Shown here: in pieces, positions 58,124 to 64,000 of the stretch
Layout of the letters: each line of letters begins with the position of its first letter
How positions within the stretch are numbered: position 1 is the stretch's first letter
From: Ceriagrion tenellum
Taxonomy: Eukaryota > Arthropoda > Insecta > Odonata > Coenagrionidae
Length of the DNA stretch: 64,000 nucleotides
Assembly: GCA_963169105.1 (NCBI GenBank)
Contig: OY720634.1
Span: forward strand, 149,799,584-149,863,583
Direction: 5' to 3'
Translations under genes and position numbers: made by a program
The notes under the pieces: model-generated
Seen by the model: the letters and a program-made list of their open reading frames with translations, nothing else
Told to the model about the DNA's origin: nothing
Databases searched by the model: none

Positions 58124-58436
58124 GTACACGGTCGTTCGATTCCATATATTCTTTGCTCTATCGAGATGAGTCGTCGCAACCATTTCCACTACACAAAACG
58201 TCCTTACTGAGCACTTACTTCCGTAGCAAACTAAAGGAATTCTATTAGTATGATGTGCAAGTCGCCAAATTGAATATAAATGCTCTGCCCAATCACCGAT
58301 AACGTTGATCGCTTCGAACGAAATTTGCTTCTGGAGAATGTACCAAAATAAGCACTTTTTTACATTGTAACGACCGAATCAATATTTTCCATTGTATCGA
58401 AGAAAGAATACCATCGATATTGAACAACCTTGACCG
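58124..58436 (+). repeat. repeat family A, copy 2
   Basis: Co-oriented match to 31965-32265 over about 300 bp. See that entry for the shared blocks. Left border near GTACACGGTCGTTCGATT, right border near ATTGAACAACCTTG. No class assigned. Confidence 0.7.
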
Positions 58437-59389
58437 TTGTAGAAATTCTGATGATATCTGCCAATAATTAAGGAATAACAAAAAACTGAAGAAACTTAAT
58501 CGCATGCAGTGATCCTGAGAAGTACTCACATTTCACATCTGTCTACAATGTTAAGTTGATCAAGGCATCATCATTCGTATGGACCTTCTGACACATTTGT
58601 CCAAGAGAACTTCAATTTTCCTTTTGGTGTAGTACTGCCGTCCTTTTACTTGACCCTCCAATCTCTCAACACGTATTTCAACCATGATTTCGACTAATTC
58701 CAATTCACACAAAATTGTAAATTGTGGTAATCAGAGCCAGCCGTAGTAACCCTGGCGTATTATAAAGGTTTACTACGCTTGGTGTTCACTCGCGTTCACA
58801 TGGCGAAATTCTTCCTAACAATCGAGGTGCTAGCTTAGCGAGCTAGTAATGTGAGAAGGGCGCGAGTGTCCTCGACCTCTCACCCCCCCCCCCCTTGCCT
58901 CACAGGTCCATCTCATTATGGTCCAGTCCGCTCGCTAGTGTAGTCCACCATACTCTTGGCTTATGGCCGTTTAATATGGCTCCAACCTAAAGCGATTTGT
59001 TTCATTTCATTCATATTCCAGCTACTAAAATAAAAGCGCTTCAACTTTCTGATATGACCAGAAAAATTATACTTTTCTACTCTACTTTCCTAGCCAATTG
59101 AACTAAAAATTACTTACGGGGTGCTATATGTAAGAATGGGAGGTACGATTGAAAAACTAGTTTTTTCCCAGTTATTATAAATGCCATTTTCAAGGCAAAG
59201 TATTTATTAGATGGAAAATACCCCGAGTAATTGAATAAAAATAAACTTTTCTGAGACAATATCGAATTACCACTGTAACTTAAGTCATAATACGTCAACT
59301 CCATACAAATGGCGCTGTAGTCGACTCCTATGACTGAAGGTCCTTATACCATTGCGTTTAAGGATATTGCTATGACTGACTAGTGTTCA
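58437..59389. other. no recognised gene; poly-C run at 58883-58894
   Basis: A C12 run lies in a GC-richer stretch (58780-58960). Otherwise AT-rich. Confidence 0.5.
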
Positions 59390-60520
59390 TTAAAAATATG
59401 CTTCTGAAGTAATCTGTATCAATAGTTAGTTCCAATAGGTAGTTCTTAGCAGTCCGTTCACCTAAATTCCGCTCAATTTCATTCCATGAGTTTCTCTTAT
59501 GCCGCCTCCCAGTACATCTTGAATGGTGTAAGTGAGAGGTTGTATCCTTGTCTAACTCTGTGCTAATCTTAAGCTTTCTTCTTTTTCTCATTCATATATT
59601 GGTACGACTTCTAATATTGTTGATTGACTAATCTTCTGTCATTGTAAGCCATTCCGAGTTTTTCCAAAAACCCGAACATCATATTCCACTCAGCGGTATT
59701 TGAAGACTTCTCCAAGTCCACGAACACAACATATGCTGGTTACTGTATGTAATATGCTGGTTTACTGTATTGTGTCTTCTACAGTTACTATAGGGCAGGG
59801 TATGGACTACTTGGCCCTTGTGCTTTTTCAAAATCAGAATTTGTTGTCCCTCAGGTTATCTTCAATTTTTCTTCCCATTTCTCCCCCATCTTTCGACCCA
59901 TTATCAACGTGTGTCTAACGCATGTGGATCCAGACTGATCATTCAATGTTCCTCACATTTCTCAATCCTTGTCTTCTTTAGTATCGCAATCATTAGAATC
60001 CTCTGAAAGCCGTTCGGCAGTCTTCCGATTTCATAGCTATCTTGGATTAGTTCGCAGCTCGTCGTGACTATTAGTTTGCGGTTTTGCAGTTCATATCTAA
60101 ACCGCGTTAGCCGTTGCATTGCTTCGGCTGGTTGTTTATCTCACTCTGACAAGTATATATATCCGATTTCGTATCTGCCTCTATCCCCTGGCAATTTTCA
60201 AGTATACAATCTGCGCCAATGCTGCTCGAGATAGTTTTTGCTGCTATCATTTTCTTCTAATTCCATGACTCCACCTATCTTTCTTCTTTGGCATTTTGTT
60301 TTCGCTGCCCTAAACTCCCTCTTTTCCCTCTCCTACCTCTGCGTTGTCTCAATTTCGAACTTTATGTTACTCACTGAGTGTTTGTCCCTCTAGTAGACGT
60401 CTGCCCCATCCACTTGCCCTCGCTGACCTTTAGAAGGTCAACCTCCAGGCTCTACATCTTCGCATTCCCCAGTATCCTGCTCACCCTTTAGGTCCGAGAC
60501 CAGCTTCCCCGAGTTCGCGC
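59390..60520 (-). pseudogene. strongly decayed LINE reverse transcriptase region
   Basis: Minus-strand pieces in order from high to low coordinates: REFRAAKTKCQRRKIGGVME (about 60310-60250), ELIQDSYEIGRLPNGFQ with RILMIAILKKTRIEKCEEH (about 60050-59945), FVDLEKSSNTAEWNMMFGF (about 59725-59670), and VRQGYNLSLTPFKMYWE (about 59555-59505). These equal the linker, the 'K-x-x-PI-x-KK' block, the 'xVDFEKAFD' block (the first catalytic Asp here is in VDLEKSS) and the 'VRQGCPLSPxLF' block of insect APE-type LINE RT. Frames shift between pieces, and the YxDD block is not recognised downstream. A degenerate copy of a third LINE lineage. Confidence 0.72.
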
Positions 60521-61066
60521 CGAATTCGTTGACGTGCGGTGCTATGGACCGTGTCAAACTAAGTATTAACGCTGTTACGAGTACTTACAAGTGCCTTCTG
60601 CGTGACTCGGCATTCAAAATGCCTCATAAGAGCAACCCATTCCTTCGAATCACCGTAGGAATTAACAAAGGACGAGGATGCGTTGGTGACCAGAGGATCA
60701 GTAAAAGTATCATGTATCCTATGTGGTACCTAAGTTTTAAAGCCAAGCAATGCGAACTATTGCTTTAATTGTGAATATCGCACATTTTTTTCATTTTCCG
60801 TGTATAACTCCACAGGTGGTCTACTACCTGATTCATTGATGTCTACAACCTGATTCAAATATACTAATACTTACTGTGGCAAAACTATAGCCAAATTTAA
60901 TGGAATATTTCAGTCCATATAATCGGAACAAAGATTATAAAAAAATTTGTAAGCGATCTTTAGGTCCTTACACAGTTAAATGTAGCGTGACAGATTAACG
61001 TAGAATACCAGTAGCAGAGACGATTTCCGGAAGAGAAGATATGGGTCTTTTCTTGACCAAATACAT
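60521..61066. other. no recognised feature
   Basis: AT-rich spacer between the LINE remnant and the Penelope foldback. Confidence 0.5.
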
Positions 61067-61112
61067 AATGAAGCTCAAATGATATCGTACTGTCTACCAA
61101 ATTTATTTCAAA

Positions 61113-61160
61113 CTCTTACTACACGTGTTTCAACTGTCTAGCAGTCATCATCAGGCAAGA
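61113..61160 (-). ncRNA. hammerhead-like motif, left arm
   Basis: Identical in sequence to the motif at 61762-61808 but on the minus strand. Same three helices and intact core. Confidence 0.72.
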
Positions 61161-61308
61161 CTAGTTCAACATAAACAGACATGAGCTTATATATTGCGTG
61201 AAACACCAGATTTGCGTCAAACTGGGAAAAGGATAGAAGGACAGGTGGGAGAAAAATGGGAAGGGGGGGGGGGTGACGGGAGAGGGTGCTTTGTTGGAGG
61301 AGGTAAAG

Positions 61309-61565
61309 TTATGTTTCAATGGTTTCAAAAATAGGAGAATGACAAACAAATTCGTTCTCATTAAATAGATTAATTTTCTTTCGTTTCCTTTTGACTATTT
61401 CCCACTGTTCCGAAACATCTAAACGGTGTCCTTTGTCCAGGAGACGGAGGATTTTCACATTAAATGTGGAGTGGTGGGATTCTTCCATTAAATGTTTGGC
61501 GAAATAAGACTTTGGATCGCTGTTTACCAAACACCTTTTGTGTTCAGACACCCTAGTTAAGAAAT
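61309..61565 (-). pseudogene. GIY-YIG endonuclease C-terminal fragment (Penelope-like)
   Basis: The minus frame, from about residue 37 on, reads TRVSEHKRCLVNSDPKSYFA, then KHLMEESHHSTFNVKIL and KGHRLDVSEQWEI. These are the conserved R-x-x-EHK, AKHLxEexH and KG-x-x-LxVxEQxEI blocks of the Penelope endonuclease. The preceding 36 or so residues are antisense of the adjacent RT fragment, not endonuclease. The GIY/YIG catalytic N-terminus is missing. Confidence 0.85.
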
Positions 61566-61569
61566 TTCT

Positions 61570-61735
61570 CCCAGGCATTATTGAAAATGGCCTTGCCATG
61601 GGATCACCTTTTTCTCCATTGCTAGCAGATATTTTTATGGACCACTTAGAGAAGAAGCTTTTCAATTCAAATTTTAACCTTTTTTATGTGTTTTATTGCT
61701 TTAGATACGTGGATGATCTACAACCTCATATATAA
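61570..61735 (+). pseudogene. Penelope-like reverse transcriptase palm fragment
   Basis: The plus frame 61538-61735 contains GLAMGSPFSPLLADIFMDHL, then CFRYVDDL. The GSPxSPxLADIFM block and FRYVDD, with its catalytic aspartate pair, are diagnostic of Penelope RT. The segment between them is slightly shortened. The frame runs straight into the right terminal arm after YVDDL, so the RT thumb is gone. Confidence 0.87.
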
Positions 61736-61761
61736 GCTCATGTCTGTTTATGTTGAATTAG

Positions 61762-61808
61762 TCTTGCCTGATGATGACTGCTAGACAGTTGAAACACGTG
61801 TAGTAAGA
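61762..61808 (+). ncRNA. hammerhead-like motif, right arm (best-formed copy)
   Basis: Stem I is UCUUGC (61762-61767) with GUAAGA (61803-61808), six pairs including one G-U. Core CUGAUGA is at 61768-61774, then U at 61775. Stem II is GACUG/CAGUU around CUAGA (61776-61790). GAA is at 61791-61793. Stem III is the self-complementary ACACGUGU (61794-61801), and position 17 is A at 61802. All core bases fit a type I hammerhead; predicted cleavage is after 61802. With no loop on stem III, a dimer would be favoured. Confidence 0.75.
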
Positions 61809-61855
61809 GTTTGAAATAAATTTGGTAGACAGTACGATATCACTTGAGCTTCATT

Positions 61856-64000
61856 ATTCACTATGCTGTTCTACAACATCTCGCCGGAGAAAGTGGCGTT
61901 TATTTGACCAAATAAATATAAATAGGTATTAGTTTTATTGAGGGTAGGTCAAATAAACTAATGATTATTGAACAGCTAAAGGTTTAAATTGAATCAATTT
62001 GTAATTGAATCAAATATAATATTTACTAGAAATGGTACTCCAGTTAAAACGAGCGAAAAAATATGCGTCAGAGACGCAAGGAAATACCGAGGAATCACGC
62101 ATGAAGCACCCTGTTAGATGATAGATACTCTGTTAGATTGTATTATAGATTTTATCCGAGACTTCTAATTAATCAATCGATGTTATTCCTGCTGAATTAG
62201 ATTTTCAGTTATGCGATAAACGTCGAGTATAACGTCCTTTGGCTGCCGTGACGGAAGTGAGGAAGAGTAGCCTGTCTCCAATCATCTCTTCTTCAGCATT
62301 AAATTAGCTGTGACGCGTTTCTTAAGAGCTGGTGCGATAAAAAACGTTGATCCTGTCCGGCTGATTCGGCATCTGACGTATGGGATTATTTTCGCTGCTT
62401 CGCGGAACCGGAAAGTTCACTTGTTGGAGTATCTTTTGAGTAGGGACAACATTTCATATTTTACATGAATTGGAGTAAGTTTTTCATTTTTTCTTCGCCT
62501 TAAAATCATCATCCTGTATAAAAGTAGAATACATAAAGTTAAATCTAATTTCTCAATAATTATTTTTTACTCACAAAAATCCCTACTTCTGGCGGAGGAA
62601 CGATTAACTGCCATGTATTTTATCTAACAAATATATAGATGTGTTCTTTTTTGGTTTGGGCTCGTCCAGAGGATGGAAGAGAGTCGAATAGCTAAACATG
62701 TATATGATATATGAGTGAATGATCTGAGAAGAAGTAGACCGAGAAAATCCGGGGTTGAATGGGGTAAAATAATCTCTAAAGGAGAGGACTATAAGGAGTC
62801 TTAAAAGTAGGAGTGGTTACTAAAGCAATGCATAAGTTTAAGAAAATGGAAAATGGTTTGTCAGGAAGGGCATTATGGAGGATATTATTAAAAGTTTCAT
62901 AGGAATAACGGCAATAGCAAAACTCTTTGACTGGGTCTACCCCGAAAGGTAATAGAAAGGGAATGTATGTACGCGTGCCTTCTATTTATCTTGTCTGATT
63001 TATAACTCTTGTATCCTTGATACAATAGAGTGCTTATTATCTTAGAGCCGCTAATCTTGAAAACCTTGGGTTATGGAGGTGATCATAGTGGTATTTACAG
63101 GTCGTGTTCTTTGATGATCTATTCCCTGGAAATACGCCATTAAATTGCTGTTTCGATGTAGTTTACAAAATGTAGGCGGATGGTGGGGTAGTTAATTTGG
63201 GCTCCGGCTGGTGCAACAACTCCTTCAGGCTGGGTCCATGGCGATGGCGAACAGTTGTATCATAGAGCCAAATCGGTATCTGGGCACTTATTCGAATTAA
63301 GATTAATCCCTTCACGCTGACTACATGTTAAGAAGGTATTGTGCATCGCTGATTTTTATTCCTACCGTCCCGCAGTGCTTCCCAAACACAACTACCTACT
63401 CATCTTCCCGTTTTGACGTCAAATTCGCTTGGTGTTAATTTTTAACCAATTTATTCGCATCGCTTCCTGATGGATATCAAACAAGTAATATCAAATAAGT
63501 AATTATTATGTAATAATAATCAGAAAAGTCGAATCTCTTGCAGTATTTTTCATACCTGCTACGTGACTTCTGATTTACGTGATACTGTTTCCTCACTTTT
63601 TATTTGTATATCATCTTGTTTCATTTCGAATTGCGTAGTTTTCTGGCCTATCTTAAATTCTCCCGCGATCAATTACAAAGTAAACTCTTGAGAAATCTGG
63701 TCGTGTGTGTTGGCCTGAGGATATCCATCATAAGAGATGGCCGAGTGCATTCGTTCTCTTTTTGTAGGGAGTGATTTAAAACGTCTCAGATAACTGTTGT
63801 TTCTTTCTTACAACATAAAGATGGCATGAAGATAAATGGATGAATGTACTCGAGATCGAAAGGTCGTTTTAGCATCTTTGTTTGGCTGGAACCCTGCTGT
63901 GAAATATGTGGGCAAAATTTCAGATGTGGACGGGCAAATATTTTGTAAGTGAGAAACAGTTGCGGGAGGATGTTACGGTGTGGGTACGCTAAATCATAGA
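61856..64000. other. no recognised feature
   Basis: AT-rich DNA to the window end. Short frames only, with no repeat family shared with the rest of the window that I could see. Confidence 0.5.

Larger units (their letters stand above)
61067..61855. mobile_element. Penelope-like foldback with near-perfect inverted terminal repeats
   Basis: The left arm (61067-61194, minus sense) and right arm (61728-61855, plus sense) match over about 126 bp with only about two internal differences, far closer than the other foldbacks here. Each holds an identical hammerhead-like motif. Inside, a minus-strand endonuclease fragment (about 61309-61565) abuts a plus-strand RT palm fragment (about 61570-61735). 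A G11 run lies at 61263-61273. The oppositely oriented coding pieces show that an internal inversion or a head-to-head joining occurred. High arm identity suggests recent insertion or arm homogenisation. Confidence 0.88.

Noticed and set aside
1..64000. CRISPR arrays, operons or bacterial genes
   Set aside because: No regularly spaced direct repeats, no ribosome binding sites and no long closely spaced frames; all protein homology is to eukaryotic mobile elements.

Overview
This window looks like nuclear DNA of an arthropod, most likely an insect. It is AT-rich with scattered short GC-rich islands, and I find no operons, ribosome binding sites or closely packed ORFs. The only recognisable protein sequence is decayed transposable-element protein of kinds common in insects: APE-type LINEs, Penelope-like elements, a tRNA-derived SINE, and hAT-like and pogo-like MITEs. 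I see no intact host gene. The longest ORFs (up to about 220 codons) lie mostly in GC-rich islands, look low-complexity and match nothing I recognise, except a 261-codon transposon-derived frame at 10744-11529. The window is best read as intergenic or intronic DNA filled with old mobile elements.

Layout. 1-3878: no recognised feature apart from a GC-rich patch. 3879-4418: a 540-bp Penelope-like foldback with GIY-YIG endonuclease remains. 4680-5290: GC-rich island. About 6440-6720: palindromic repeat, probably a SINE or MITE. 9430-9900: CpG-rich island with AT-rich homeodomain-type sites. 10198-12347: an unclassified DNA transposon with many copies of GGTAACTGACGTAAC at both ends and an internally deleted ORF. 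12348-26300: almost featureless, with GC islands at 15.7, 21 and 22.6 kb. 26850-27181: pogo/Tigger-like MITE. 30619-30905: Penelope terminal-repeat foldback. 31965-32265: unknown repeat A, copy 1. 32580-33850: minus-strand Penelope-like RT-endonuclease remnant. 42716-42905: Penelope terminal repeats head to head, followed by a CGG-rich insert. 43872-46620: decayed APE-type LINE split by a SINE. 47290-47398: second CGG-rich insert. 48914-49018: repeat B, copy 1. 49520-49827: another Penelope foldback. 52370-53170: 3' copy of the same LINE family, with a GT microsatellite in the coding frame. 54172-54454: hAT-like MITE with an 8-bp target duplication. 54535-54665: Penelope repeat. 54696-54803: repeat B, copy 2. 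57830-58003 and 59390-60520: two minus-strand LINE RT remnants, with repeat A copy 2 between them. 61067-61855: a near-perfect Penelope foldback holding an RT fragment and an oppositely oriented endonuclease fragment.

The strongest theme is a set of ten hammerhead-ribozyme-like motifs at seven Penelope-like loci from several subfamilies. In the best-preserved copies three helices can be drawn: a short stem I, a CUGANGA-type core and a short self-complementary stem III (for example GAA-ACAC/GUGU-A). Most carry one extra pyrimidine between the core and stem II. Hammerheads in Penelope-like elements are already established. What is local is their density, the inverted pairing of motifs, and the shared one-base insertion. 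The less explained items are the 10-12 kb transposon, repeats A and B, and the two CGG-rich inserts.
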